A DNA stretch of 64,000 nt from PALSA-1004 sp041483135. Lineage in GTDB: Bacteria > Pseudomonadota > Gammaproteobacteria > Burkholderiales > SG8-41. Positions 8,430 to 17,409 of this stretch are shown piece by piece. Location of the stretch: the NCBI GenBank assembly GCA_041483135.1, contig JBGPFE010000006.1, positions 1 to 64,000 on the forward strand. Direction: 5' to 3'. The position numbers and the translations under genes are program-made. The notes below the pieces were generated by a model. It was not told the DNA's origin. It did no database searches and saw nothing but the letters and a program-made list of their open reading frames with translations. How positions within the stretch are numbered: the stretch's first letter is position 1; each line of letters starts with the position of its first letter.

Positions 8430-11189
8430 CTAGTTTTGTTGCGCGTTTGCAACAGCCAATAGCTGTTTAAAAAGCTTTGCCTCCAGCATTCCGCGTGCGC
8501 GCTCCAGGGTGTCAGCAATCACTTGAAAATCATTAACTTGCCTGGCCATGGCAATTCGTTCTGAATACGGTTCGAGCGCGTTCGGTATCAGCTTCTCCAT
8601 CAGATCGAGCAACCGATAGGCATCCGGCAGATTCCCCTGGTCGAACAGCAGTTCCGCCCAACTGCGCAAGAGCAGGGGCTGGACCGGAAACAGCTGATGT
8701 GCATGCGCGAAGAGTTGATTCGCCTCTTGTGCTGCGGCAACCCCGCCTGCCGGGTCGAGCGGGCGCAAAAAACGCAGCCCCCGGATCTGCAATACATTCG
8801 CCAATGCCAGCACGACCCACGGATCGCGCGGATATAGCTTTAGCGTTTCCCGCGCCTGCAACTCGGCGATTGCCAGATTGCGGTCCACCATGGGATACCG
8901 ATCCGGCGCTTTACCCAGTTGCCGGATATCGGCCACCGCCCGTCTAACCAAGTCAAATATCAACAGCCGCCGGTAGTACTGCTCGTAAGGCATGATTCGA
9001 ATTGCCTCTTCAACCAGTTGCTCGCTGACTTGCGGCTGCTGCGCGGAAGCGCGCTGGGCGATCTCCAAAGCCACATCTGCGCGCGTTGCACGCCACCCCA
9101 CAGACGCGACCAGCAAGACCGATCCCGCCAGAACGAGCACCGAAAAGCGCCCTGCGGTCGCCAGGGCGGACGCCCTCGTTGCCGCGGCCGCCCCCCGGGT
9201 TGCCAGCGACGCAAAAAAGATGCACGTTGCCAAAATGAACAGCGGGCCCGCATAGGACGCGACCGAAATGCGCTGAATATGGCTCAGGCTCAACCCTGAA
9301 TCAGGCCTGACCATCAGGGCGAAATGGCACGCGGCATAAAACACCGGCAATCCAACCGCGATGGCAAGCCACGACCTGGCAACGCTGCGGCTGACGCCCG
9401 CGCTTTCGCGCGCACGCGCCCAGGCCGCCAATGCCGCAACCGGCAGGAACGAGAGTATGGGCAGGACTCGCAGCAACCAGTGCTGACTGGCCTGCGCTCC
9501 GGTGGTTGCATCGAAGATGGCTATCGGCAGAAAGCTTGCGCACGCCGCGACCAGGGTAAATGCCGCGCCCCAGACCCAGAGACTGTCGCTCGCGGCAGAT
9601 TCGCCGCCTGCGCCGTCTTCCGCGCTGCGCATCATTCCTTCTGCAGTGACCAGGATCAGCGCCGCGATCGCGAACGAGATCAAGCGGGTGGTGAGCACCG
9701 GAATGTTGATCTGCGCATCGAACCAGAAAACCAATAGCGCCGACGTCATCCCGGCCAGCAAGACCCAGTGGCCCGCCAGAATTCCGGCCGGCTGCGAAAC
9801 GCCGCGCCTCAACGCGCGCCATGCGCATCCAACCAGAAACAGAAACCAGCCGGCGCCCACGCCAAGGCCAAACGCCGGCACCGCGGCGGAAGCAAGCCCG
9901 GCCAGAACCGCCGCGGTGGAGGACAACACGCTGCCACACACCATAACGGCGAAAAAAATCCACGGGGGGCCGCGCCCCGACAGGCCAAACAACGCCCGCG
10001 CGGCCGCATACACGACTGAACCGAAAAAAAGGCAATAGACCAGCCAGCCAAGGAGCCCGAAATTCAGGCCGATGTCCAGCGTATCCGCATGCAACCGGTC
10101 GTAGCTGCTGGCCGCACTGTAGCCCTCCGTCCGCATAACCAAAGCGGGTATGTGCGGAAAGTAATTCAAATAGGCCGATTCCGGCCCGTAACCAATTAAC
10201 TGTTGCCGGAGCGGTGCTGCGGCAAAGGTCTCGGCGCCTGCCGCCCATATGCCCAAGCGCGCGGCGGCGCTGCGCGAGGCGCGCGCTGTTGCGCCCCCTG
10301 CCTCGCGGTCCAGACTGAACACCAGGCGGCCGACAACCGGAATGTCTTGTACCCGCTGTTTGGCGCTCGGGAGCGTGTTGATTGCAATTACCGATACCAC
10401 CGTCACCGCGCACAGCGCAGCCGCGGACAACAAGACACGGCGCGCGCGCGCGTACGCCGCGCCGAGACACGCAAGCATCAGCATGCCGAGCATGACTGCC
10501 AACAACGGCCCGCGGGATTGCGTGACCAGCAGGCCGCATGCCTGCAACACGCCCACGGTCGACCATAGCGCCAGTTCAGGCGGCCGGCGACGCGCCTGCC
10601 AGCAGCGCACGGTTGTGATGGGTAACAAGAGGGCGAGATAAGCGGCGAGCAACACCGGGTTGCCCAATGTTCCGCCCGGCCGCGTCACGTCACGCGTGGC
10701 AAGCGCGAAAAAGTTCAGATCCAGGCGTTGCTGCAGAGCGTAGACAACCGGAATCACGCTTGCCAGCAGCAGCGCATCGAGAAAACCGGCTACCCGGCCC
10801 GAGCTGCGCGCCCATCCCAGCACGGCAAAGAAAAAAGCGCCGTAGGCACACCAGGCAACCAGCCCCTCGCGCCGGAAATAGCTGCCGAAAAGCGCCACTT
10901 CGGGCAGGTCGCTCAAGCCCGCCGAAACTCCCGCCGACACCAGGAATGCGACGAGTGAAATCGAGGCGGTCTTCGTTGCCACCCCTTGCTGCATTACCCA
11001 GCGCCAGCCGCCGGCCAGCAGGGCCGCCCCCAGGGCGAGCAAGGCCAGGGGCTCGGCCAGAGATAGCTTGGCAATCTCGAACCCCCGGTCCATGACTCCG
11101 CTCATTAAAACGGGCGCCGCGGCCACGACGGCAACCACACACGCGCCGGCAAGATTCAGCCAGAACGCGCGCTGAAAAAACATGATCAA
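8430..11189 (-). CDS. O-antigen ligase/polymerase (Wzy/WaaL family) with C-terminal TPR-like region
   Basis: The 919-residue protein has a dozen or more membrane segments in its first 600-700 residues, with the Wzy_C/O-antigen ligase region around residues 220-450 (TQSRGPLLAV, then a large periplasmic loop with YGPESAYLNYFP). A soluble helical C-terminus (from about residue 720) looks like tetratricopeptide repeats. Proteins of this design polymerise or transfer lipid-linked glycans, or glycosylate pilins (PglL-like). Its start overlaps the stop of the WecA-like gene by four bases, so the two form an operon. Ligase, polymerase or protein O-oligosaccharyltransferase cannot be told apart from sequence alone. 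Confidence 0.8.
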   Translation of the reverse strand: MIMFFQRAFWLNLAGACVVAVVAAAPVLMSGVMDRGFEIAKLSLAEPLALLALGAALLAGGWRWVMQQGVATKTASISLVAFLVSAGVSAGLSDLPEVALFGSYFRREGLVAWCAYGAFFFAVLGWARSSGRVAGFLDALLLASVIPVVYALQQRLDLNFFALATRDVTRPGGTLGNPVLLAAYLALLLPITTVRCWQARRRPPELALWSTVGVLQACGLLVTQSRGPLLAVMLGMLMLACLGAAYARARRVLLSAAALCAVTVVSVIAINTLPSAKQRVQDIPVVGRLVFSLDREAGGATARASRSAAARLGIWAAGAETFAAAPLRQQLIGYGPESAYLNYFPHIPALVMRTEGYSAASSYDRLHADTLDIGLNFGLLGWLVYCLFFGSVVYAAARALFGLSGRGPPWIFFAVMVCGSVLSSTAAVLAGLASAAVPAFGLGVGAGWFLFLVGCAWRALRRGVSQPAGILAGHWVLLAGMTSALLVFWFDAQINIPVLTTRLISFAIAALILVTAEGMMRSAEDGAGGESAASDSLWVWGAAFTLVAACASFLPIAIFDATTGAQASQHWLLRVLPILSFLPVAALAAWARARESAGVSRSVARSWLAIAVGLPVFYAACHFALMVRPDSGLSLSHIQRISVASYAGPLFILATCIFFASLATRGAAAATRASALATAGRFSVLVLAGSVLLVASVGWRATRADVALEIAQRASAQQPQVSEQLVEEAIRIMPYEQYYRRLLIFDLVRRAVADIRQLGKAPDRYPMVDRNLAIAELQARETLKLYPRDPWVVLALANVLQIRGLRFLRPLDPAGGVAAAQEANQLFAHAHQLFPVQPLLLRSWAELLFDQGNLPDAYRLLDLMEKLIPNALEPYSERIAMARQVNDFQVIADTLERARGMLEAKLFKQLLAVANAQQN

Positions 11190-12337
11190 TGCTTTTCCGA
11201 TGAATCGGCCTGCCGCTTACGTGACTTACGCAGCACCCACCAGCGCGGCGCGCGGAATTTCACGATACGGGCGTAGGCATAAACGTAGGCAGCGGTGAAG
11301 AGTGCGCTGCCTATCTGCAAGGCCGGGGTCGCCTGCCAAAAAACCACCGCCGGCGCCACGCCGATCGAGGTAAGGATCCACAGATACGGCGCGGTGAGTG
11401 AATTGCGCTGGATCCTGTGCGCCGGCAGGTCGGTGCCTACCAGCCAGCGCACGAGGCGCTTGTAGATCAAATGATGCAAATGCGCGAGATCAGGCAGGCC
11501 CGGGTGAGAGCGCCGCACGATACCGCGCCGATAGATCGAAAACAAAAGCTCGCAAACGGGATACGAACACAAGAGAACGGGAAACCACGCCGATACCTCC
11601 GGATTGCGCCCGACCAGAAGCACCAGCAGTACGCCGATCCAGAATCCCAGCAAATACGCGCCGCCATCCCCCAGATAAACCAGCCCGCGCGGAAAATTGA
11701 GCACCATGAACCCCGTGATCGCGCCCACGGCAGTCAGCGCCGCGGCCAATACGGGAATATCGCCGACCTTGAACGCAACGTAGGCGATACCCAACAGGAT
11801 AAGGGCGGCAACCCCGCCTGCCAGCCCGTTGAACCCGTCGATAATGTTGAACGCATTGGTGAGGCCCGCCACCAGCAAGCAGGTGAACAAGACTGAAACC
11901 ACCGGCAAAGCGATGACCGCATCGAGCGCGGGTACATCCAGCCGCACAACCCATGCGCCGAGCAGCCATCCGGCGAGCGCGGCAGAAATAAAAGCGGCGG
12001 CCAGCCGCACCCCTTTGCTCACGCGCTGCGTGAAATCCTCGATCAGACCCGCCGCAAAAACAGGCGCCGCACTGCCGAGCAATATGAGCCCCATGCTCGC
12101 GCTGTCCAGAGCGTAAGGTGCATCGTCGAACAGCCGTGCCAGCAGACTCGCGAACAGCCCTGCAGCAACGCCGATGCCACCCGCGCGGCCGAGGCCATGC
12201 AGACTTGACTCGCGCACCCACTCTGCACGCCTGTGCTCGGCGACATGTCCGCGCGTATGAGACCGCGCGAGGTGGACGCGAATAACGACCAGCGTCACCA
12301 AAAAAGAAATTACCAGCGCCGCAAAGATATATGTCAT
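11186..12337 (-). CDS. WecA-like undecaprenyl-phosphate sugar-1-phosphate transferase (GT4/MraY family)
   Basis: A polytopic 383-residue enzyme with signature motifs of the family: an acidic motif near residue 100 (GLIEDF), NAFNIIDGFNGLAGG at 161-175, YLGDGGAYLLGF from 221 and a later HHL motif near 285. The family starts O-antigen or capsule synthesis by moving a sugar-1-phosphate from a UDP-sugar to undecaprenyl phosphate on the inner membrane. It is followed by, and overlaps, the O-antigen ligase gene. Its upstream region belongs to a repeat shared with the truncated glycosyltransferase at 16.8-17.1 kb, which suggests a common promoter module. The sugar specificity is not predictable here. 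Confidence 0.85.
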   Translation of the reverse strand: MTYIFAALVISFLVTLVVIRVHLARSHTRGHVAEHRRAEWVRESSLHGLGRAGGIGVAAGLFASLLARLFDDAPYALDSASMGLILLGSAAPVFAAGLIEDFTQRVSKGVRLAAAFISAALAGWLLGAWVVRLDVPALDAVIALPVVSVLFTCLLVAGLTNAFNIIDGFNGLAGGVAALILLGIAYVAFKVGDIPVLAAALTAVGAITGFMVLNFPRGLVYLGDGGAYLLGFWIGVLLVLLVGRNPEVSAWFPVLLCSYPVCELLFSIYRRGIVRRSHPGLPDLAHLHHLIYKRLVRWLVGTDLPAHRIQRNSLTAPYLWILTSIGVAPAVVFWQATPALQIGSALFTAAYVYAYARIVKFRAPRWWVLRKSRKRQADSSEKH

Positions 12338-12686
12338 GTGCTGCTACACGCTGTTGAGCCAGTGCCCTCGTTTTTGAGAAGGTTACCATCACCGCTTTGC
12401 ACGCACACGCAAACGAGCCTGGACGGAGCGCGGTCAGGTCGGGTTGAGAAGGTCGGATGATAAAGCGAATTGGGAATGGAACGCGAGGGTTATCCACCCG
12501 CTGGCAGACTTGGCTGGCGGATGGTCCCGCCTACAGTCCCAACGTTACCCCCGAGCGGGAACATTTCTCGCTCGAATGGCCGCCGCGGGTGCGGGAGCCG
12601 GCGGACGCGGGCGACGTCCTGGAACATGCGGCGAATATAGACAATAGGTTATCCTTACCAAGGATGCGGCATTCTCCGAGACGGGC
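12338..12686. other. Divergent intergenic region, no supported gene
   Basis: About 350 bases between the minus-strand WecA-like gene and the plus-strand small ORF. It holds repeat copies R-A1 and the start of R-B1 and presumably the promoters of both directions. I see no further gene. Confidence 0.6.
12415..12491. repeat. Dispersed intergenic repeat R-A, copy 1
   Basis: 77 bases that match 17141-17217 at 67 positions, with an identical core GGTCGGATGATAAAGCGAAT. Both copies lie upstream of a minus-strand glycan gene and, after a gap, of a plus-strand small ORF plus glycosyltransferase. Confidence 0.85.
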
Positions 12687-12725
12687 ATGAACGATCAATC
12701 AGATATTCTAAAAAAGATACTCAAA
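12647..12725. repeat. Dispersed repeat R-B, copy 1
   Basis: 79 bases that match 17331-17409 at 67 positions. It covers the leader and first 13 codons of the small ORF in front of the glycosyltransferase. Confidence 0.85.
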
Positions 12726-12779
12726 CGCATGGCCGAAGAAATCCGGGCGCGCCGAGTTATTTGCTTGACGGGCTGCTGA
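12687..12779 (+). pseudogene. Truncated 30-codon copy of a small helical ORF
   Basis: The frame starts MNDQSDILKKILK, nearly identical to the first codons of the 66-residue ORF at 17371, and then diverges and stops after 30 residues. Homology ends where the glycosyltransferase sequence begins, so it looks like the leader of an ancestral small gene cut by recombination. It could still act as a coupled leader peptide because its stop lies five bases before the next ATG. Confidence 0.45.
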
Positions 12780-12784
12780 TCGTT

Positions 12785-13792
12785 ATGGTCGATGTCCTGG
12801 AGGAGACTACGAATCGAGATCGGCCGCGCCCGATTGGGCCCATCGGGCCAGGCCCGGAGAAACCGGGTGCATCTCTCTCTCGGCCCGGCATCAGTGTGGT
12901 CATCGCATTCAGCGATCACACGCTGCTCGATCCGATCGTGCAGGCGCTCGCGTGTCAGACCGTCGGAACGGCCGTCTTCGAGGCCATACTGGTGGACGCC
13001 ATTCACGTGCTGGACGAGCAGACCGTGCGCCGCAAGGTCGAGCAGGCCGCGGCCGCCGGTCTTGACATCCGCTATGAGCGAATAAAACGCGGCGGACGCG
13101 CGGCCGCCAACAACTACGGAATCCAGCAGGCGCGCGCGGAGTTGGTGTTGCTGCTGGCCGATGATTTCGCCCCCCTCCCCGGGCTGGTGGCGGAACACCT
13201 GGCGTTGCATGACCGTCAGCCGCAGCGCCATATCGTCGGTGTCGGTCCGGGCATTTTTCCGCCGCAGGAAAAAATGAGCAGTTTTATGCGCTGGCTCGAG
13301 GACAGCGGGGAACTTATGGGTGTGTCGTTTACCCGCAAGGATGCCGTTATCCCCGAGAATTTTTTTTGCGCGGGCAACACTTCCGCCAAGAAGGCGCTGC
13401 TATTTGCCGCCGGGCTGTTTGACGAGGATTTTCCCTATGACGCTTGGGATGATTATGAACTGGGAGTGCGGCTTTCCCGGATCGGCATGCGGACCGTGTA
13501 TTTACCCGGGGCCGTCGCCTACCACCGGCACGATGTCCCGGTTCGCGAAAGACGGCGGCAGATGAAGCGTGCCGGAGAATCCGCCGCCATCTTCGAGCGC
13601 AAGCACCCCGGGCCGCACGCCTGGCAGAAAGCATGCCGTTACGCCCCTTGGTGCGTGGAATTGGCGGCGCAGTGGTGGTTAATCAAATCGCTGGTACGGC
13701 GCGACCGGCAGGCGCGCGGACGCTATTATCATCTGACCCTGCACCGGAGCTTTGTCGCGGCCTACCGCCGGCACGCCGCCGGTGCTCGATGA
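12785..13792 (+). CDS. Family 2 glycosyltransferase (mosaic N-terminus)
   Basis: A GT-A type transferase of about 335 residues: first strand ISVVIAFS near residue 34, a usual second strand ending ILVDA, then RAAANNYG and LLLADDFAPL (the acidic motif region), a mid-protein FFCAGNTSAKK and DAWDDYELGVRLSRIG with conserved acidic residues. An alternative TTG start lies at 12761. The 59 bases encoding the region after the second strand match the small ORF at 17413-17471 in the same frame, so part of the nucleotide-binding loop is mosaic. The stop overlaps the next gene's frame. It probably adds a sugar in the local glycan; donor and acceptor are unknown. Confidence 0.8.
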   Translation: MVDVLEETTNRDRPRPIGPIGPGPEKPGASLSRPGISVVIAFSDHTLLDPIVQALACQTVGTAVFEAILVDAIHVLDEQTVRRKVEQAAAAGLDIRYERIKRGGRAAANNYGIQQARAELVLLLADDFAPLPGLVAEHLALHDRQPQRHIVGVGPGIFPPQEKMSSFMRWLEDSGELMGVSFTRKDAVIPENFFCAGNTSAKKALLFAAGLFDEDFPYDAWDDYELGVRLSRIGMRTVYLPGAVAYHRHDVPVRERRRQMKRAGESAAIFERKHPGPHAWQKACRYAPWCVELAAQWWLIKSLVRRDRQARGRYYHLTLHRSFVAAYRRHAAGAR

Positions 13793-13793
13793 G

Positions 13794-16469
13794 ATGGCAG
13801 AGGCCGTGCCGCGGCCGCAGGAGAAGACTGTGACGCGCCTGGACGCTGTGGAGCCCTCCGTCGGTGATATCTTCTCCTCCGTCGCGGACCGCCACCCGTT
13901 GCACCTTGCCATCGCGTCGGAATCCCGCGTCCTCACCTACCGCGAGCTCGACGCCGCCGCCCGTCGCGCCGGCAGCGGTCTCATCCGCGCCGTGTCCGTG
14001 CCCGCGCCCCATCGGATCGCCATCATGCTGAACGACCGGGTCGACCAAGTGGTGGCGATGCTCGCCGTGCTCGGGGCCGGCCACGCCTACGTGCCGCTGG
14101 ACGCGCGCCTGCCCGCGGAGCGCCTCGCTTTCCTGATCCGGGACTGCGAGCCCGCCGCCCTCGTGACCGACGACCACGATCGAGCGCGCGCGATTGGCGG
14201 GCGCGCGCTGCCCATGCTGGATCTCGACGCCCTCGGGACGGCGACCGCCGATTCGGCCTTCCGCATGCCCGTACGCGGCGACGCCCTCGCCTTCATCCTC
14301 TACACGTCCGGCTCCACGGGCGAGCCGAAGGGCGTGATGCAGACGCACCGCAACGTCGTATACAACGCGCTGAAGTACGGGCGGAGCTTGTGCCTCACCC
14401 CCGACGACCGGGTCACGTGGTTCAGCGGTTACGAGTTCGGGGCGTCGGTGCCTGACATCTTCGGGGCGCTCCTCAACGGGGCCGCCGTGTTGCCGTACTC
14501 CATCCGGGCCCGGGGGCTGGCGCCGCTCGCGCGGTGGTTACAGGAGGAGCGGGCCACCGTCTATCACTCCGCCCCCACCATCTTCCGTCGTCTGTGCCAG
14601 ACGATGCCGGAGGGGACGACGCTGCCCGACCTGAGGCTGCTCAGGCTCGCGGGCGAGCCGCTCTTCCCCGGTGACGTCGATCTCTTCCGCCAGCGCTTCA
14701 CGAGCCGCTGCGCGCTGCTGAACACGTACAGCATGACGGAGATGTACGGCATCACCCAAGCGCGCGTGCAGCCCGACACGGTGATCGCGGGTGGAGTTCC
14801 CGCGGGCGCGCCGATGGAGGGGATCACAGTGGTGATCCTCACCGCGGAGGGCGGCGAGGCGGAGAGCGGCGCCGTGGGCGAGGTCGCCATCCGGAGCCCA
14901 TACCTGACGCCCGGCTACTGGCGGCGGCCGGATCTGACCGCGCAGGTGCTGGTGCCCGATCCCCAGGGCCCGGGCAGGCTCTTCAAGACGGGCGACCTCG
15001 GACGGCTGCGTGCCAACGGCAGCCTCGAGCATCACGGCCGCAAGGACTCCCAAGTCAAGATGCGCGGGCTGCGCATCGAGCCCGCGGAGATCGAGGCCGC
15101 CCTCGTGGCGACGGGAATGATCAAGGAGGCGGCCGTCGTCGCGCGCAGCGACGCGCGGGGCGAGCCGCGCCTGGTCGCCTGCGTGGTGTGGGCGGCGGCG
15201 CCGGTGGACATGGCCACCGTACGGCACCGGCTAGCGGCGACGCTGCCCGATTACCTGATGCCGTCCGAGCTCGTGTCCGTCGACGCGCTGCCCCTGCTGC
15301 CCACGGGCAAAGTCGACCGCCGCGCGCTCTCCAGCGCCGGCGCGCCCGTGCGCGTGACCGCTCCCGCGCCGCGGCCCCAGGATCTGGTCGAACTGCGGCT
15401 CACGAGGGCGTGGGAGAGAGTGCTCGGGGTGCGGCCGATCCATCCCACGGACGACTTCTTCGCGGTGGGCGGCCACTCGCTGGCGGCCGCTCATCTCTTC
15501 AGCGAGATCCAGGCCGCCTTCGGGGTGAACCTGCCACTGGTCACCCTGATGGAGGCGCCCACCATCGAGGCGCTCGCCGCGCTGGTGCGGCGCGAGGCCC
15601 GCCCCCAGGAGTGGTCCCCGATCGTACCCCTGCAGACGGACGGCGCCGGGCCGCCCGTGTACTACGTGCCGGGCGCCGGTAGCGACGTCCTCTCCGCATG
15701 GGAACTCGCCCGCTGCCTCGCCCCCGAGCATCCCGTGTACGGCATGCAGCCCCTCGGCGTCGACGGCAGCCGGCAATGTCATCGCAGCGTCGAGGAGATG
15801 GCCGCCTACTACGTCCGGCATCTGCGCGCGCAGCCCCGGCGCGAGCCGTATTTCCTCATCGGCGGCTCGTTCGGTGGCGTCGTCGCCCTCGAGATGGCCC
15901 GCCAGCTCGCGGCGGCGGGATCCGAGGTGGCCTTCCTGGCCGTCATCGACAGCCACATAGGCGACTTCCCCAGGAAGGCGGCGCACCCCACCCTGCGCCA
16001 GCGCGCCGAGCACGTGCTTCGCTGGTGGCTGCCCTTCGCCAGCAAGGAGGAGCACACCTGGGGCAACCTCAGGCGCGGTATCCGGGAGCGCTGGGACAGG
16101 ATCGTCGCCAACCTCGACATGATGCTGCCGCTGCGCTCGGCGCCGCCGCCGCACATCAAGCGCTTCCTCTATCTTCAGGAGGTCTCGTTCCGCGCGCGCG
16201 CGCGCTATGTCCCCCGACCGTACCCGGGACGGATCGTCCTCCTGCGCACGGCCGTCCAGCCCCCCGCGTGGTTGTTTGAGCCGGATCCGGAGCTGGGCTG
16301 GCACGGCCTCGCGCAAGGTGGGCTCGAGATCCACGACGTTCCGGGCACCCACAACGATCCATTGCGCGAGCCCTACGTGCAGGTGACGGCGCGGACGCTG
16401 AAGGAGGCTATGCGCCGGGCGCAGGCGGCCGTTGGTGAAGCGTCAGCCGCGGAGGGCGCCGCCTCCTGA
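13794..16469 (+). CDS. Stand-alone NRPS-like A-T-TE synthetase
   Basis: An 891-residue protein in three modules: adenylation (residues about 20-510; core motifs YTSGSTGEPKG near 166, NTYSMTEMYG, KTGDLGRL, GRKDSQVKMRG, LPTGKVDRRAL), carrier domain (GGHSL, Ser near 562) and thioesterase (GGSFGG with Ser near 692, VIDSH, late His in PGTHNDP). It has no condensation domain. In the substrate pocket the stretch FGASVPDIFG aligns with FDASVWEMFM of GrsA, so the Asp that binds an amino group is Gly. This fits aryl-, keto- or hydroxy-acid substrates as in A-T-TE furanone/quinone synthetases such as RalA. Codon use is far more GC-biased than the neighbours, pointing to transfer. Confidence 0.85.
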   Translation: MAEAVPRPQEKTVTRLDAVEPSVGDIFSSVADRHPLHLAIASESRVLTYRELDAAARRAGSGLIRAVSVPAPHRIAIMLNDRVDQVVAMLAVLGAGHAYVPLDARLPAERLAFLIRDCEPAALVTDDHDRARAIGGRALPMLDLDALGTATADSAFRMPVRGDALAFILYTSGSTGEPKGVMQTHRNVVYNALKYGRSLCLTPDDRVTWFSGYEFGASVPDIFGALLNGAAVLPYSIRARGLAPLARWLQEERATVYHSAPTIFRRLCQTMPEGTTLPDLRLLRLAGEPLFPGDVDLFRQRFTSRCALLNTYSMTEMYGITQARVQPDTVIAGGVPAGAPMEGITVVILTAEGGEAESGAVGEVAIRSPYLTPGYWRRPDLTAQVLVPDPQGPGRLFKTGDLGRLRANGSLEHHGRKDSQVKMRGLRIEPAEIEAALVATGMIKEAAVVARSDARGEPRLVACVVWAAAPVDMATVRHRLAATLPDYLMPSELVSVDALPLLPTGKVDRRALSSAGAPVRVTAPAPRPQDLVELRLTRAWERVLGVRPIHPTDDFFAVGGHSLAAAHLFSEIQAAFGVNLPLVTLMEAPTIEALAALVRREARPQEWSPIVPLQTDGAGPPVYYVPGAGSDVLSAWELARCLAPEHPVYGMQPLGVDGSRQCHRSVEEMAAYYVRHLRAQPRREPYFLIGGSFGGVVALEMARQLAAAGSEVAFLAVIDSHIGDFPRKAAHPTLRQRAEHVLRWWLPFASKEEHTWGNLRRGIRERWDRIVANLDMMLPLRSAPPPHIKRFLYLQEVSFRARARYVPRPYPGRIVLLRTAVQPPAWLFEPDPELGWHGLAQGGLEIHDVPGTHNDPLREPYVQVTARTLKEAMRRAQAAVGEASAAEGAAS

Positions 16470-16749
16470 GCGAGCACGCAGCTTGTGGGCGCTCCGTCTC
16501 AGCACGCCCCTCATGCCCTCGTCGGCGAGCACTTCGACGAGGAGAAAGAGGAAAATCAATGCGCCCGTCGCCGGCGTCCTGTGCCGATGCAACGCTGCAG
16601 TGATGCCGGATCGGTGCTCGGTGCGCCCGACGGCGCTCGACCGGGGCTGCCTGCGCGCGCTCCACCGTCCGATCCGCGCTGCCGGGGCGCTTCGCAACGG
16701 ATGTTGCGGCAAATTATGCAGCCTTAGCGGAGTTCCTTGTGCCTTTCGG
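16470..16749. other. No supported gene between the A-T-TE synthetase and the glycosyltransferase fragment
   Basis: Short frames exist on both strands but none has a convincing start, composition or family pattern. The stretch shares the high-GC character of the synthetase up to roughly 16.68 kb and then changes, so it may hold a recombination junction. Confidence 0.5.
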
Positions 16750-17115
16750 TTACGACGTCTGAGGTTGGGCGCACCGTTCCAGGCGCGCCTTCCACGCGTC
16801 CATCTTTTCCTCCAGCTCCGCCGCCAGCGCCGGCTCCTCCGCCACGGCGCGCCCGATGACAGGGTGGTCGTACTCGAACCGGGCGGGGTTCGGGGTGACG
16901 CTCAGGTTGTAATGCATTTCGACGAGCGGGATTCCATCGTGTTCCGTCCGCCGGGGCCCGTAGTCCGCCGGATTGCCGGAGGGGCACTCGTGATACGTGA
17001 TGACGAGCGCGCGGTCGCCGCGTGCCCGCGCCCGCCGTGCCAGCCCGCGCAGGTACACTTCCGTCCCGCCGACGTGACGGGGAAAGTACTGGTGCGCGAG
17101 GTAAAGCAGGCGCAT
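16750..17115 (-). pseudogene. Truncated family 4 glycosyltransferase (N-terminal fragment)
   Basis: The frame opens with a typical GT4 amino end: MRLLYLAHQYFPRHVGGTEV with the glycine-rich donor loop, then LARRARARGDRALVIT and an EHDGIPLVEM strand. After roughly 95 residues it runs into a charged stretch (EEKMDAWKARLERC) and stops at 121 residues. Functional members are near 400 residues. The C-terminal nucleotide-sugar-binding half is missing. The charged tail could be the original C-terminus fused by an internal deletion. Almost certainly non-functional. Confidence 0.65.
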
Positions 17116-17140
17116 ACGGAGTATTTTCCAAAAGTGAAAT

Positions 17141-17217
17141 GAGCCTGGACGGGACGCGGTCAGGCCGGGTCGAGAAGGTCGGATGATAAAGCGAATCGGT
17201 GGTAGAACGCGAAGGTT
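17141..17217. repeat. Dispersed intergenic repeat R-A, copy 2
   Basis: Matches 12415-12491 at 67 of 77 positions. It lies just upstream of the truncated GT4 gene (minus strand), the same relative place as copy 1 upstream of the WecA-like gene. Confidence 0.85.
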
Positions 17218-17282
17218 CACGACCGAAACACTTTTGCCAAGTCCGGGTGCTACGGGAGGTGCGCGCGCAGCGGCCCTCGGAT

Positions 17283-17318
17283 GGCGTTACGCTCTTCAGT
17301 CAGTAAACGCACTCGATG
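17283..17318. repeat. Repeat R-C, copy 1 (relic of an RgpF-type gene end)
   Basis: 36 bases that match 21667-21702 at 33 positions, with weaker similarity upstream. In copy 2 this sequence encodes the last residues HRVRLLT of the pyruvyltransferase/RgpF protein. On the minus strand copy 1 also reads HRVRLLT but without the stop, so it may be a remnant of a former gene end. Confidence 0.75.
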
Positions 17319-17330
17319 CGCGCGACTATA

Positions 17331-17409
17331 CGTTATCATCATCAAGAACGCGGCATTCTCCGAGAGAGGCATGAACGAGCAAGCAGATATTCCGAAAAAG
17401 ATACTCAAA
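17331..17409. repeat. Dispersed repeat R-B, copy 2
   Basis: Matches 12647-12725 at 67 of 79 positions and covers the leader and start of the 66-residue ORF. Confidence 0.85.
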
